A stretch of 64,000 nt of DNA from Adiantum capillus-veneris. Its lineage: Eukaryota; Streptophyta; Polypodiopsida; Polypodiales; Pteridaceae. The stretch is from the NCBI GenBank assembly GCA_014529385.2, contig CM043949.1, positions 112,096,477-112,160,476 of the forward strand, written 5' to 3'. Below the pieces are notes generated by a model. That model searched no databases. It worked only from the letters and a program-made list of their open reading frames with translations, and was not told the origin of the DNA. Of the stretch, positions 11,082 through 23,416 are shown piece after piece (the first letter of the stretch is position 1; each line of letters opens with the position of its first letter). Position numbers and translations under genes: made by a program.

Positions 11082-13380
11082 CCGATTTCTAAACTTAGGA
11101 AGCTCCTCAAAGAGATGGCTATATCACTCTAATTGAGCCTAGGAATTGAGCTCATATAACTTAAATGGCCATTGTGGAAGCTTTGTCAACTCTCTTGCAA
11201 AAAAAAAATTGTATACTGCATGTAAGGTCAGAAGAGATACGATTCAAATTGTGTAATGATGAAATCTAATCTACTTTCTTAGAAATCACCTTTTATTTCC
11301 CTAATTTGAATTTAATACAATCAATTGAAATTGTTAATATGTAGTCTCTTGACGCATGATATAATGCCATGCAAAAACAAAAAGGTAATGTTGTGTCACT
11401 AAGGAGTATAATGCTTTGGTAGATTTAGCTTCAAGTAGCATTCAGAGATGGCTATGCTAGAGATGTGATGGTATGATTAGCATATTGGTAGTATTTCCTT
11501 TTATATAAATACAAATAAATAAATAAATAAATAAATAAATTATATATATATATATATATATATCTGTATATCAGAAGACCCACCATGTGATCCCCCTAAC
11601 ACTTTGTAGCGTGTGTTCATTCCTTGGTGGTACCTGTGCCGACCTTCTACGTACAACCACACAAAATCAACTCGACATGGCACTGGATAGAAACCAAGTG
11701 ATAAAATTATGAGGCCTACCCATGATGATTGGCATAAACCTCAACTTTCAAAAACAAAAACTTTAATAATACCTTCATTATATTAATCGCTTCAAATTTC
11801 AAAACATGGTGACAAATTACTAGGCTTGCTCTTTGGATATTAGAGTGGCACCATTAGAAAATGCTAACTTGTGAGTAGCATGGGAACCACACACTTCTCT
11901 TTTCAAGCAACACAGATTGTATATTGTAAAATAAATTATTAGATAGGCATTAAAATTTTGTTAAAGGCCAAATGACAAACTCTTGGAAGCAAAAATTTTG
12001 ACAATATATAAAAGATGGAACTTTGTCAATAAGCTTATGTAAAGAAGACTATGTAGGTTTTATGAATACTTGTTTCACAATGCCCCTTTTAATAGAGAAT
12101 ATTAAAAGTACATAAGCATATATTCCAACAACAAGTCATTGTTAAAGGTTAAATTTTGGTTCATTGATCATGAATTCTCTTTTATCTTTTCTATTTGCAG
12201 ATTTGGTGCTTGAACTATGAGCAAAAGTCTTACTTTCATCCCCAAAAGGCAACCTTCTAGGCCTTATAATAGGCCTTGTATTAACCAAAACAGCTTCTTG
12301 TTGTTATGTAGCATCACTATTTTTCAATTGTTTTTCCCGGCATAAAACATGAAGTAACACTATTAGAGTGACCTCTTGTAATGATCCGTGGCTCAAGACT
12401 TTCCTCATGCGTATATAAAAAATTCACTAGTTGGTGTAATATTTCACTTTTTAATCATCATATTAAGAAATTTGATTTGAATGCTTCACAATTATTAGAT
12501 GCAATTTTCATGAAGCATCATAGCACACACAATGCAAATAGTTTGAAATAGTAGCTAATTATAGCTAATTGAGAAGTACAAAGAAATTAATTCTTTTATA
12601 AGTTATAAAAGAGGACTTAAAGCTTTAGAGAAGAGGAGCACTTTAAACTCCATGTATCAAGCACATAATAAGGGGAAAGATAAATAAATGATTAAGGACA
12701 TCAAGAATCAAATTTGCATGTTTGATACATTCAAAAAAATGATACCTGTCATATCACCTAACTCAGGATGGTCACTAACCTCAAATTTTGAAATGCCATC
12801 TTTATAAGACATAAAATTGGAAGTATGGTTAAAGAGTCCTAAAATCTTCACTAGCTTATAGGTTGAGCATAAAATCAAGTTTTGTGACAATATATTATGT
12901 GGGAGGTTGATTGGCTCTTTAAACAAGTACAAGTCAACTTGAGGCCATTGTTCTTAGATCTTTTCTTTTGGCCAAACTCACAATGGTGAGTGAGTGCATT
13001 GTATTAACAAAACCAAGAAATTACAAATTCAAGTCATGCTCATGTCAAGCCATGACGTCTGCCATCAACTCTAGATACATTGGTTGAAAGGGGAGCCACC
13101 GCGTGACACCTAGCACGACTCATGAGATAAGCTTGGCTCGGCATGGAGGTACTAAACGACCATGATGGCATCAATTTCCCTGCTCCACTTATTAGAGCTC
13201 ATACGCTTCTTAATGGTGACAAATGTTTCCTTGCTTTCTTGCATAATATCTGAGAATTCCGTAGTTTTAAGGGCATTCTAGAAGATCCGATAGTTCCTAG
13301 CAGTATCTGACAATTTGTGAGCTGATGAGTAGAAGTTCGATCTTGAATGCCCTCCCTTCCAAGAATAGATTGTTCTTGAA
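11082..13380. other. Stretch without recognisable gene
   Basis: About 2.3 kb of AT-rich DNA with no open frame over 75 codons and no motif I recognise, apart from a short microsatellite at 11511-11570. It may be decayed repeat sequence. Confidence 0.6.
11511..11563 (+). repeat. AAAT and TA microsatellite
   Basis: (AAAT)n of about six units is followed directly by (TA)n of about twelve units. Confidence 0.9.
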
Positions 13381-13384
13381 AGAA

Positions 13385-13800
13385 ACCTATCTACTAGGTC
13401 TTTTGAACCCATTTACAAATTTTCCCTGCCAGGCCAAGCAATCCTTGTAAAGGTGCGGGATGTCCTCAGTGACACTCGCCTTTTTGCATTGTGAGCATCT
13501 ATCAAGATCAATACCTCTAGCAAGAATCTTCATTTTAGTAGGTAAGGCTCCCCACAACACCTTTCAAAGGAATATCTCCATCCCCAGTAGCCCATGTGGG
13601 CACCATATGTTCTGCACAATTGTTACCTATGTAGATTCTAGCCATTGCTTGCTGCATTTCTTGTTTAGCGGGGCAAACTGGTCCTTTAAGACCATAAAGA
13701 GGTTGTACATGTCCTTTGTATATGGTTTGGGAAATTGCCTGTTTTTAGGTCACCACCATGCCTTCCATTCAAACCTAGAATTGCAGGGTATGTCATTCTA
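13385..13800 (-). pseudogene. LINE ORF2 C-terminal zinc-domain (zf-RVT) remnant
   Basis: On the reverse strand, about 13600-13388 reads W-G-A-L-P-T-K-M-K-I-L-A-R-G-I followed by C-x2-C, then H-x4-C, and a stop near 13387. This is the zinc-binding domain at the C-terminus of plant L1-like reverse transcriptases. Sequence up to about 13800 has the matching composition but contains stops. No reverse transcriptase core is left. It is not the same copy or subfamily as the LINEs at 31-40 kb and 55-57 kb. Confidence 0.65.
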
Positions 13801-13900
13801 AAGTCCTACTAGGCAAACAATCTTTCATTCACAGAGGTGGAATTGAAAGGCAAGTTGGTTTATTCCTTTCTAGTTTTTGCTACTATTGTCCTTTGTTATT

Positions 13901-14570
13901 GATATTCCTAGCAACATGCCTCCGGAAAGGGCTGAAGAGGATGCTTCTTGCCTTAGACAACCATGAGGACCAATGAGATATAGAGTTGTGAAAGTATTGG
14001 GTGAAAGCATCTTAACATGCCATGCTTCAAGCTATCTTGGGAAGTGCTAATTAGCTCAATTTTGACATATGCTAACTAGTACAATAACACGAGCTAGATC
14101 TCTAAGATCTATGACACATGATATATCAGTAGAAAGCTCCTAAAACAAGGAATCCAAATTACAAACTCCGATAAATTTTGATATTATTTGTGAAAATTTT
14201 ACCATGCACCCAAGTTTTCTTAGACGTGATAGTTTGAATATACTAACTAGCACAAAAACATGTCACGTTAACATGCTTTTACCCATCTAGTTATCTCTCC
14301 CCATTCCAAAGTCTTTGTTGATTTGTTGCATTTCCTCACTAGATCGTCTATTGAGCCTCCAAGTTCAAGATCAGACCATCAAGGGGAAAGAAACTTGTCA
14401 TGAATCTCAAGACCTTGTTTTTAAATCTTAATGTGATCACTATTAAATCTAGTGATTAACCGGTTTGGACCAATCTATTGAATTTGGTAGATATTTACAA
14501 ACCATTGTTTTCAAATCTATTTTTTAGCGCCATACTACTTTTTAGCGCCATACTATTGGGGGTACCATCA
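13901..14570. other. Stretch without recognisable gene
   Basis: AT-rich DNA with no supported feature. A 21-bp direct repeat (TTTTTAGCGCCATACTA-like) occurs twice near 14521-14558 next to the LTR-like block. Confidence 0.5.
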
Positions 14571-14572
14571 TA

Positions 14573-15474
14573 GCATAGCTTCAATGACCAACAATAATTT
14601 TCAATTTGGGTGATGAGCTACCCGGCTAGGTTAGGGAAACACTCACCCAAATAGTGAGCTAATCATGGCAACACAAACAGTGACTATACGATGTGAGTTT
14701 CTTGGCCTATGGAGGAGCTAAGCCACAAAGATTGGCAATCTCCACATCCACTTCTCATCACCTCAAATCAACCCAATCACACACACAAGGATTGCAACAA
14801 CACATACATCCCTAATCCCATCATGCAACACACTAATCACAAGCGCACACACATATATTGAGCATCCACACTCCGATCAAACCTACATATCCACACAAAG
14901 ATTATAAGATAATCGCATAAGATGAGAGCGGAATTAACCACTAGTTAATTATGATCTAGATAATCAAAACATCATAGACAATCATAGAGAGTATGAGAAA
15001 GGCATAGTGAAAGAGAAGTAAGCATTGATTAGCGTTAATCAAGTTACATGAGCAAGGAGAAGCTCGAGGACTCTAGCCACACACCTCATGAGCACTCATC
15101 AAAGAGTGGTCTCAACAAATGAAGCTGAGAACCCTAATTTCATTTACACATTGTCTTATATACCTAGGGTAAAAATATACAATGTCTGGGTGCCCAAGGC
15201 CTTTAAGGCTCCAGAACTTATATTGAATCTGCAACCTAGGCACACGAACTGACCTATTCTTTACAGATTGGAGAGTCTCATTGAGCCCTTAACACATTAC
15301 AGATATTACAATGGCTTGAAATAAATTGAGAAATTACAATACATGACCAATTTGGAAAACATTAAAAAATATGTAACTCCAGTCTTTACTGCTTCTCTGT
15401 ATATGTCTTTGATGTGCCTTCATAAGGCTTAGGCCTTTAGAAGCTTCTGTTAACTGACATCAACTCAGTTAACA
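14573..15474 (-). repeat. LTR-like block, probably Ty3/gypsy, minus orientation
   Basis: Bases 14573-14700 match 30848-30985 over about 130 bp (both contain GCATAGCTTC, GACCAACAATAATT, GCTACCCGGC and AAACACTCACCC). The related plus-strand LTR at 50380-51357 has the same motif order just before its primer site, so this should be the U5 end of an LTR. The other end (15474) starts TGTTAACTGA on the minus strand, next to a purine-rich AAGGAGGGAA that could be a polypurine tract, and forms a perfect 10-bp inverted repeat at 15448-15474. Ends are estimates; a solo LTR is possible. Confidence 0.45.
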
Positions 15475-15489
15475 TTCCCTCCTTACGAT

Positions 15490-18120
15490 TTTAGTGCCCA
15501 TCCTCGAGCACTGTGAGAAGTGTCCGTGGAGGCTGTGGAAGGTTGTTGATTGACTGTCAATGGGCTATGTTGTCTTCATTTGTCATGGAATTGTTGATGA
15601 GATTCATTTTGCTGTAGCATCTTCATTGGTCCAAATTTGTCTCTTATGTGAGAGATGATGTCGCATTTGTCCATTGTAGCAACATAATGGTGAGGCTTCT
15701 GTTTATTTATTTATGATGAGTATGTACAAGAGAAGTAAAATGGTGAGGATCTAAATTAGGGTCTAATATCTGGATCACCAAAGGAAAAAATCTAGTGAAA
15801 AAAAAGTGCCTTTGGGATACGCACATTATTGGAGTGCTTATTAGCATAGGAAATATTAATAAAGTACTAAAGGGATTATTTGTTGGTGGATATGGGAGTA
15901 AAAGGGGAAACAAATATAAGGGTAGCGATATGGGAAGTTGTTTTTCCTATTGTAGTCCTCTTAAGGTACATAAGTGGAAGCAAAAAAGAGTGTCTAATGC
16001 ATATGTCCAATAATGGGACATCCTATATATGCAAACATAGAAATGCATAGAAAAACAATATGTTGTGCAAGAAAGATTTTTGAGGGGTTCTTCAGAAAGA
16101 AGGTGTAGCTATAAAAGCATACGATGTAGCTTTACAAGCTGACACCCCTTTAAGAAGGTTTTTTGTTGTCGAGGATAGGTGCTCTCATCTTACTATACAT
16201 TGTGCATGAGTGTTGGACTTTACGTCCCTCCACCATGATTAATTTAATAGACTTCAACTTTTCTGCTCATCTTATCCAGCATGGGCGACATGCTGAAATA
16301 TGCTCAACTCTTCTAGCTTGAGCGTAAGCCTAATAACTATGACTCTTAGCACATAATTTATTAAGACTTGAAGCTTTGGAACTAACACTTTGCTCATTTA
16401 GTGGCTCAACAGCCCGACTCTGACTATATCAAAGAGTATTTTTTGCACCCTGACGGCTTGGATTTTTAGATTCTTGAGCTTCCTACAAACATCTCCTCTG
16501 GTAAAAGTAAGCTTGAATCCTCAAAACGTGGATTATTGAAGGATCAAGTGGGCATTGAAGGTTTCTTTTGCCATACTTGCTTCAACATCTTTGTATCTGT
16601 AGCTTTATTTGTTGGATTGTCCTTCTTTGACTTTGAAGAATCCATTGTTTGTTTGATTCTCCAATTAGGCCTGTTGGAAAGAGTCTTTGATGCTATTGTA
16701 GGCCTTTGTTGATTGTCATCATCTAGCTTTTTACTCAAAGAATTGGAAGACTTAGGAATCCAAATATCTTTATGAACTTTGTAGCTTCCTTTTGCTGATT
16801 TTGTTTGGGACTAGGTCTTGTTGAGCTCTTGGGAACTTCATGTAGCTTGTCTATAAGTACCATTGGTCTTCGGTTCACTAGTTGACAAATTTTCTTATAG
16901 CCTTTGTAGAACCTTTGTGGAAGAAGAAGATTCTTTGAAGTCTATTTTTTATTTGCATCTTCTTGAGGGTTGTGGTAGACTTGAGTAGCATTTGGTATTG
17001 TTCTATTTTTTAACCGCTTCTTAGGTATCCCAAGATATTGTTGAGATTGATACCTTTTTGTCCTTTGGGAGGGCCTTGATTACACTTCATAGGTTTTGAT
17101 CTTCAATTTTAGTACCCATATCTGTATATTACCTCTATAGTACTCTTGTTCTTTTAAACTGCATTGTGATGCTATCCATCCCATGTGTTTGCTTTTCTGT
17201 GTTAATCTTCCATCTTGAATCCACAATGGATCATTGATCTTTACCAAACTGATTGGAGCAAACAGTTGCTTGACTTTCTGTTGCTTTCTTGAGTACTTGG
17301 GCTGATATAACTTCACTCTTCTTGGTGGATCCTTAGACGTTTTGTTTGGGTTAGCAATTGACTTGAAGTTTCTAAAGCCTAACTTTCTTGAAGAAGCTGA
17401 TCCATGAGGGTTCTTTGATATAGAGGTATATGATATCACATCTTTTGTGCTATTCGATTGCACGTCCACTTTAGATTTACCTTTGCCTGCAAGATTTGTC
17501 CTTTATTCTTGTGACGTTTGCAACTCTAAATCTAGCATTAATGGTACTTATAACTATTTCTTGCTATGTCTTAGAAAGTAGCAATAGCACTGTTTCTTAT
17601 TTATAGGCTTGGTGTTCTTATAACCATTGATGTCCAAGGATGACATTTTCAAGAATTTAACTTGAAGGATTTAGCTAAAACTTTACTAGCTCTTCATCCT
17701 TCTCGATGCTAAGAATAGCAGCCATTTCTTATTGACTTGTAGCCATACCCATGATTTCTCTGTTATCTTGTTTGCATGGAGTAATGTCAAGGATTCTTTG
17801 GATGTTCTTTGAAACCATATTGCACTCATTGCATCGGTCATTTTGACTTACGTTGGTTGATTCAACCAACAATGTCTGGCAGATCTTTGGACTTCCTATT
17901 GCTTCTTGTTGTCTGCAACCTCAATGTTTTTAAATTCTGGCTTGGATGGCATTCTTTGATCAATAGCTTCCATGGTTGATGTTTTCTCTGTTTGAACAAC
18001 ACTTGCTATTTTTTTAATCTCCTTTAAGCTCTTTGGAGGTATTCTTGGTTGGAGATGAAACATCTTCAATAAGCTGTACTTTGGCATCGGTCTCCATTTT
18101 AACAATGCTTGAGGACTGTG
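15490..18120 (-). other. Cryptic minus-strand ORFs of unknown origin
   Basis: Three short Lys/Pro/Ser-rich open frames lie on the reverse strand at 18105-17896, 17469-17080 and 16738-16544, separated by stops. They share basic composition and may be parts of one decayed ORF, possibly the internal region upstream of the LTR-like block at 15474. The 129-codon frame contains Y-Q-P-K-Y-S-R-K-Q-Q-K. I do not recognise a family, and no catalytic motif is visible. Confidence 0.3.
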
Positions 18121-18904
18121 TGTTGTCTTCCGCGGGTGACCATTATTGGTCTTTTATCTTGTTAGTCTTAGAAGACTACATCTGTGTTTGACTAATGGAA
18201 TTCCCAATATGATATAATTTGTTATATCTTTTGTTGTGATCACATGGAATTGGGCTATGATGGTCTGTGCACTTATCTGAATGGTGGTGGAAATGATTCC
18301 TCAACATTCTTATCTTTTATTTTTGGATATGCTAACAATTCAGGAGCATCTTTCAGTTGTGGTTGGAAACATTTTTTCTAAGTGTGAAAAGACATGAGGT
18401 CCTTGTCTAGCTGAAAATCTAGCTTTACTTTGCTTAATATCTCTTCTTCATGTTCACCATTAATGTTGCACTTCATCTTATGAGGATTTCTTTTTAGGAT
18501 GATTGATTTTGTTTTGGTGGTGTCCATGGGTTGAATTTTTTCTGCATCTTTTTTGCTTTGACACTTGCTTCAATTGATGTTGACTCGTTTGGCCATGACA
18601 TTGCACCTTTTGCATGCATGGGTTGTGCATTGTCTGCCTGCATTTAAGAAATTTTTTATCTTAAGAGATTGTACGCTTTGCCATACGTGTCAAAGCTGGG
18701 AACTTGCCTGTGAAATATGTGTGAGCCTCGAAAGGCTGCAAACACACAACTAGAAGAGCCTAGCAAGCTCAAAGGGGTAGGGGTGTGTCACTCACCGCTC
18801 AATGCTTTTGTCGTGAAGGATCATGTGCTGCAAAGAAGAAGGAGCCTTCACCGATGCCATGCTCAACTCCCTTGGCGGCGCCAATGCCGTAGCAATGCTC
18901 GATC
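18121..18904. other. Stretch without recognisable gene
   Basis: No supported coding sequence. The part near 18830-18900 is GC-richer than its surroundings and might once have been transcribed, but no splice-consistent frame can be defended. Confidence 0.4.
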
Positions 18905-18905
18905 A

Positions 18906-18945
<40 letters not shown>

Positions 18946-18982
18946 CTCTCTCTCAAGCATACACACACACACACACACACAC
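18905..18982 (+). repeat. CT then CA microsatellite
   Basis: (CT)n of about 17 units with a short GT interruption leads into (CA)n of about 11 units. The same CT-then-CA order on the plus strand recurs at 42836, 43231 and 44276. Confidence 0.95.
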
Positions 18983-19069
18983 GCACCCCTATGAGCACAC
19001 AAAGGAGAAGGAGACAGAGATGGAGCAAGAGCACTTCTTAGCTTACACCTCCAAAAATGAGTATTTTCA

Positions 19070-19302
19070 GGTCAAATGAACTTTTTATAAGAGTTTGGCC
19101 CATTCACACATGGGCGCCCCACAGTAGTCGGTTGTTGCAAAACTACTGTAAAAATAAGATAAGTGGTACGCCTCTCATCGGCGATCGCCTACACACCTAT
19201 TGAACCAACAAGCCCGATCCATGACTCAATTAAATAAATAAGATACATCCGGCGAAGGTGATAGGGTGTCCGTGAGGGTTAACATGTCCCCCTGCCTGAT
19301 GT
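19070..19302 (-). repeat. Possible LTR start with polypurine tract, minus orientation
   Basis: On the reverse strand GGCAGGGGGACA (about 19302-19291) is followed by TGTTAACCCTCACGGACACC, the arrangement of polypurine tract and LTR start. A TATA-like CTTATAAAAAG lies about 195 bp further along (near 19085). No partner LTR was found, so this is a weak call. Confidence 0.25.
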
Positions 19303-20652
19303 AGATTCCTTCCTCGGAAGCTATTGAGATGAAGCCCGTTTGTCGAGGTGGAAGAGCATCCGAGATTGAATGTCCTTAGCCTTCTTTAATCACTGCAAAA
19401 TCAACCAATTAAATTGGCACAGTAATTGAATTCTCATATACAATTAAAAAGCATATGCAGCAGTTATAGGCAGACAAATTGATTGGTAACAGAATATTAA
19501 ACAATTTGTTAGCCAATAAACATTAAATTGTAATATAATCAAACGTATAAACAATTATAAAGGTAAAAAACTAACAAGTTTGGGATCGCTAATTTAACGA
19601 TCGAAAGGCACTAGAGGTCAACTATCAATACCATGGACAAACTTCTCATTTTTCTCTGGTCAATTAAGCTGTTTAATCACGAGAGCCAAGTATTTCATGT
19701 CCGAGGGCTGACTAGAGGCTATACCTAGAAGACCTTGTAGTTAAGCTATGATAAAAGGAATTGCTCATGAAATCATCGCCTTACTTATTTCCTTTTCTTT
19801 GACCCCCAAAGTCTTTTCACATTGATTCAATTTTGATGTGTGTGCTTATTTTGTATGCTTTGGGTTTTTTGCTTTCCAAGGAAAAGTGCCCACACTGGGA
19901 ACCTCTAGGACTCTAGTACCATAGGCAATACATGTGAGTGAAGTACCAATCAAGCTAGGATTTTTCTTCTAGCTTAAGATTTTACGTGGCACTTTTGATT
20001 TTTTTAGTTTGTTCGTTTTCAGCATTTTGATTTTGTCGCTCTAGGGGGTCATATAACACTGTTACCCTCTCCAGGCTCATCACACCAGTAAACTCCCATT
20101 ATAATACTTAAGCTAAAGGTCAATAGAGACTAAGCCCACTAGAAAGCCCTAGTACATTGCACATAATGCTGCCTAAATTGGATTAAGAACTTAAAGTAAC
20201 CATTGATTATTAGCAAGGCATTCCAAATGGTATTAAGAGAAGATCTCTAACTCCTAACTTGGTCAAACTAGCTTAGTTAGACTGCTTGATTCTGAAACCT
20301 AGACAAGGAATCATGACAGAAAATTATATAGAATCTAATGTTTAATCTAAGCAAATGTGCACAATATTGTGCTACCAATCACATTCAAAGAAAAAAACAT
20401 GGATGCAAAAACAAAGACAATGGGAAATGCTAATGGTCAAGAAACACTTGTTTGTGTTGATGATCATGCTTGATTTTAAGAGTGAACGAGATAAAGATTC
20501 CATGAAGGTCCAAATCCTGCCAACAACAACACGTTCCTGTACACACTAGAAAACACAAGCAATACCTCTAGAAGGCACATCAATGGGGAGAGGCACCAGC
20601 CCTTATTGAACACAATCAAACAACATAAGGAAACCTAACCTAATTATATGCA
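19303..20652. other. Non-coding stretch, possibly 3' LTR of the minus-strand gypsy
   Basis: No gene is supported. The bases at 20652 read TGCATATAATTA on the minus strand directly after a run of seven G, which would be the start of the gypsy 3' LTR. The lower end of such an LTR cannot be placed because no partner was found. Confidence 0.35.
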
Positions 20653-20665
20653 CCCCCCCTAGAGA
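20653..20665 (-). other. Polypurine tract of the gypsy element
   Basis: Minus strand CTCTAGGGGGGG followed by TGCATATAATTA: a G run directly before a TG dinucleotide, as at the start of a 3' LTR. Confidence 0.5.
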
Positions 20666-20666
20666 G

Positions 20667-21128
20667 TCAAGGGAACAGGATATTGTAGAGATGGGGAGGT
20701 AACCCTAAGGCTAAACCCCTATCCTCATCATCGACGAGAAAAACAAAGTCATCATCTGTGAGACCATACGTGCCGTCCGAGTAATCATGTAAATCATCAT
20801 CATCATTAGAGGCACCAATGTTTACTAAGAAGGTCACTAGACCGCTATAGTCATCTTGGTCAAAAGGGTAGGCTTGTGCAATGGGAGAGACGCTCTCTAC
20901 CAAGTATGGATCAGCCGTGGTCAAGAGACGTATCAGCCATTCTAACTCCTCAAAATTCCTCTCACATGCTAGCGTACCTACCAAATCCCATTCACATGCA
21001 AGCACTTGAAAGACCATGTTAAACACTTGTGAAAAGTAAAGAGGGTACCTCTCACCCAAGGTAGGAGTGGATGACTCTAGCGTTCTAGCCATATCTGTAC
21101 ACACAGATAGATGATGGTTAGAGTGCAT
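20667..21128 (-). CDS. Unknown acidic ORF, 153 codons, at the 3' end of the gypsy element
   Basis: Open frame without recognised family. It contains an L-A-C-E-W / L-A-C-E-R pair and a very acidic C-terminal third (D-D-D-D near codon 114, D-D-D-F near codon 127). It lies between the second retropepsin and the polypurine tract, where some plant gypsy lineages carry an extra ORF. It starts at the ATG at 21128 and ends at 20667. Whether it is translated is unknown. Confidence 0.35.
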   Translation of the reverse strand: MHSNHHLSVCTDMARTLESSTPTLGERYPLYFSQVFNMVFQVLACEWDLVGTLACERNFEELEWLIRLLTTADPYLVESVSPIAQAYPFDQDDYSGLVTFLVNIGASNDDDDLHDYSDGTYGLTDDDFVFLVDDEDRGLALGLPPHLYNILFP

Positions 21129-22162
21129 AATGTGTTTTTATGATTTTGTGTCATATACTATGCATAAGGGTCGTGTCAAAAGGTTGTGTCCTTGTGCTGC
21201 ATGATGTGTTTTTATGATTTTGTGTCATATATAGAACTTGTAAGTTTCTAGATTTTTGTTTGGTGGCTCTTACTCTTTTATTTTTTTATTTTGGTTTTTG
21301 TGAGTATAAGGCTTTATATATATATTCCCTAAGATTGAAGATTGAGAGGTCAGGGAAGAAGGTTAAGAGGGGAGTGAGTGAATGATGTATTGTCAGCAAG
21401 CACTCCCCCCTTCCTTGGGTGGATCATACCTTTTAGAATGATGTCGTCACCTTTTGAAACCAATAGTTCCAAGTTGTCTTGGGTGAAGACTTTCGACCGC
21501 CCTAGGCATTTCATCTAGTTGTAAGGGTGGTAAGGTACTCTCCCATGATTTTATTTGCAAATGTTGTTGTAGGTGGTGAACTTACAACGGGAGGTGAAAA
21601 CTCTTTCTTGCTTGTATGGATATGTACAACAGTAGGTGGAGGTTGTGTCGAAGCTTCTGTTTCCGTATATGAACTACATGAAGATCAAGAATCTTCATTC
21701 ATTTTTTCTATGATTGAGCTTGTCGAAACAAGCCTTTCTCGCTTGGGAACCCATACTAGCGCCAGCGGGTTCGGTGTATAGTTATGTGATTTTTCCTTTC
21801 CCACGATCTTTCATCGGCTTTGTCATCACAGGATTTGACTCACATGGGTCTGGTGACAGGTAAGAACACAATTTATGTTTTGGCACCCAGATTTGATCAT
21901 TTCCTTGATAGTAGCCTTGGGATTCCAATAGTCGTTTAGGAATCCAACGCCACATTTTCTTACATTTCTAGGAGTGAGTGGGGCGTTTCTTAAAAGGCTC
22001 CTGTTTTTTAGCATCAGCCATTGTCGCTAAAGAAGATTTAGGGACCCACTTGTATGTTTTCTTTTCTATATTAGGATGCATCTTGTGTGTCTCAAGCTTT
22101 GTTTCAACTACATAAGCTGAAGCTCTAGAGAGTTTGTCTATAGGGACATAAGGTTCAACCTC

Positions 22163-22600
22163 CTAGACATACACTATTTTGGGTTCTCTATCCTCGGCAG
22201 GTAATAGCTCAGGGACTATGGCTTGAGTTGCATGGCTAAGAGTTGGTTTCTGTGTTGTGATACTCCCAGTCTCCCAATCAATAATGCATTTGGTCTCTAT
22301 CATCCACGTGCATCCTAGGTTTATATGACCTTCCATAGTTCCAACAGGAACGACCAAAAAGTCTTGAGCTACAACCCCGTTGTCATAACTGATAGAAGTG
22401 TGCCAGATACCAAACATCGTAGTTTTTTTCTTGTTGACACCCTTCACTTGGATAGTACCCTCAAATAGGGATGGCTTTCCCAACTGACACCACACTCCAT
22501 ATGACAACAGATTATATTTAGCACCCGTGTCTAACAAGGCGTTATATAGCATTTTCCCATAGGCACTATTTAGTTCAATAGTGTATCATAGAGGTGTGTT
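22163..22600 (-). pseudogene. Second retropepsin-like domain, downstream of integrase
   Basis: The minus-strand frame contains A-L-L-D-T-G-A, the flap-to-core spacing of retropepsins, and L-G-C-T-W-M near its end where Ty3 proteases have L-G-x-x-W/F. The catalytic D-T-G is intact. The reading upstream of the ATG (to about 22600) also looks coding but has a stop. In the normal gypsy order the protease precedes reverse transcriptase; here it follows the integrase C-terminus by about 100 bp in the same orientation. Confidence 0.65.
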
Positions 22601-22701
22601 AGAGCCCAACCAACCATCCTCTGTTTCAACATGCACTGCATGTGTAACTCCAAGGTTGGGCCTCTCTTTGGTGTCTTATGCATTGTCGTCGTTCCTTAGC
22701 C

Positions 22702-23052
22702 TCATCTTGAGCTTGTATCTTCTTCAATTCTGTTTGTGCCTTGGTTGGATTTTTTTTTATAATTGGCACGTAGCTCCTCTTGGCTTAAAGGATCATAGTA
22801 TCTTTTAAATTTTCTCCCATTGAGGAATCCAATGGTTTCAACTCCATCAAGAGTTTCCACACGAATGGTACCTTGTGGGGTGATTTCACATCCTCTATAT
22901 GGTTCTTTTCCCGCATATTGCAACTTTTTCTTCTTGTTTTTCACTCCATACATAAGGACTTTATCACCAACATTGGTATCTTTGTTCTTTAGATGACGGT
23001 CAAACCATTTCTTCCTCCTATCTTTCTCCACAAGTGCGTTTTGCACAACCAA
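22702..23052 (-). pseudogene. Gypsy integrase C-terminal region
   Basis: 116-codon frame with N-V-G-D-K-V-L-M-Y, the beta-strand motif of the Ty3 integrase C-terminal domain, then a Lys-rich stretch and G-F-L-N-G-R-K-F-K-R-Y-Y. The latter tail is typical of the last residues of plant gypsy polyproteins. It is intact as a frame but separated from the core by stops. Confidence 0.7.
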
Positions 23053-23096
23053 TTGTCTTTCTTCATCTAATCTCTCAAGGATATATAAGCGCTCAA

Positions 23097-23330
23097 CTAA
23101 AGGTTACCATCCCAACCTTCTTGTGAATCTACATGCAGACTAGAAATTACAAACTCCCATAGCATAACTGCTTCTTGGCCATATACCATTTTGAATGGTG
23201 TACAATTAATAGCAACTTTGTAAGAAGTATGGTAAGCCCATAGAGATAATGCCAGCTTCAAATCCCAATCTGTGCGATGAGCTTTCACTGCTTTGGTCAA
23301 GATAAGGTCTTGTTAATGCTCTCAGCTTGA
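23097..23330 (-). pseudogene. Gypsy integrase core, distal end only
   Basis: The frame has W-A-Y-H-T-S-Y-K and T-P-F-K-M-V-Y-G-Q-E-A, the motif that follows the catalytic Glu in Ty3 integrases. The segment with the two Asp residues is missing between here and the zinc domain at 23417, an internal deletion of a few hundred bases. Confidence 0.75.
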
Positions 23331-23416
23331 CCATTTGCTTGTGGGTAATATGGTGTAGACTTATGGTGAGCTATCATGAAGTTTACGAGTTGTCGGAATA
23401 ATTAGGCCTACAAAGT

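Noticed and set aside
22581-22808. Plus-strand frame with hydrophobic stretch over the integrase tail
   Set aside because: Antisense of the gypsy integrase C-terminus and linker; no independent support.
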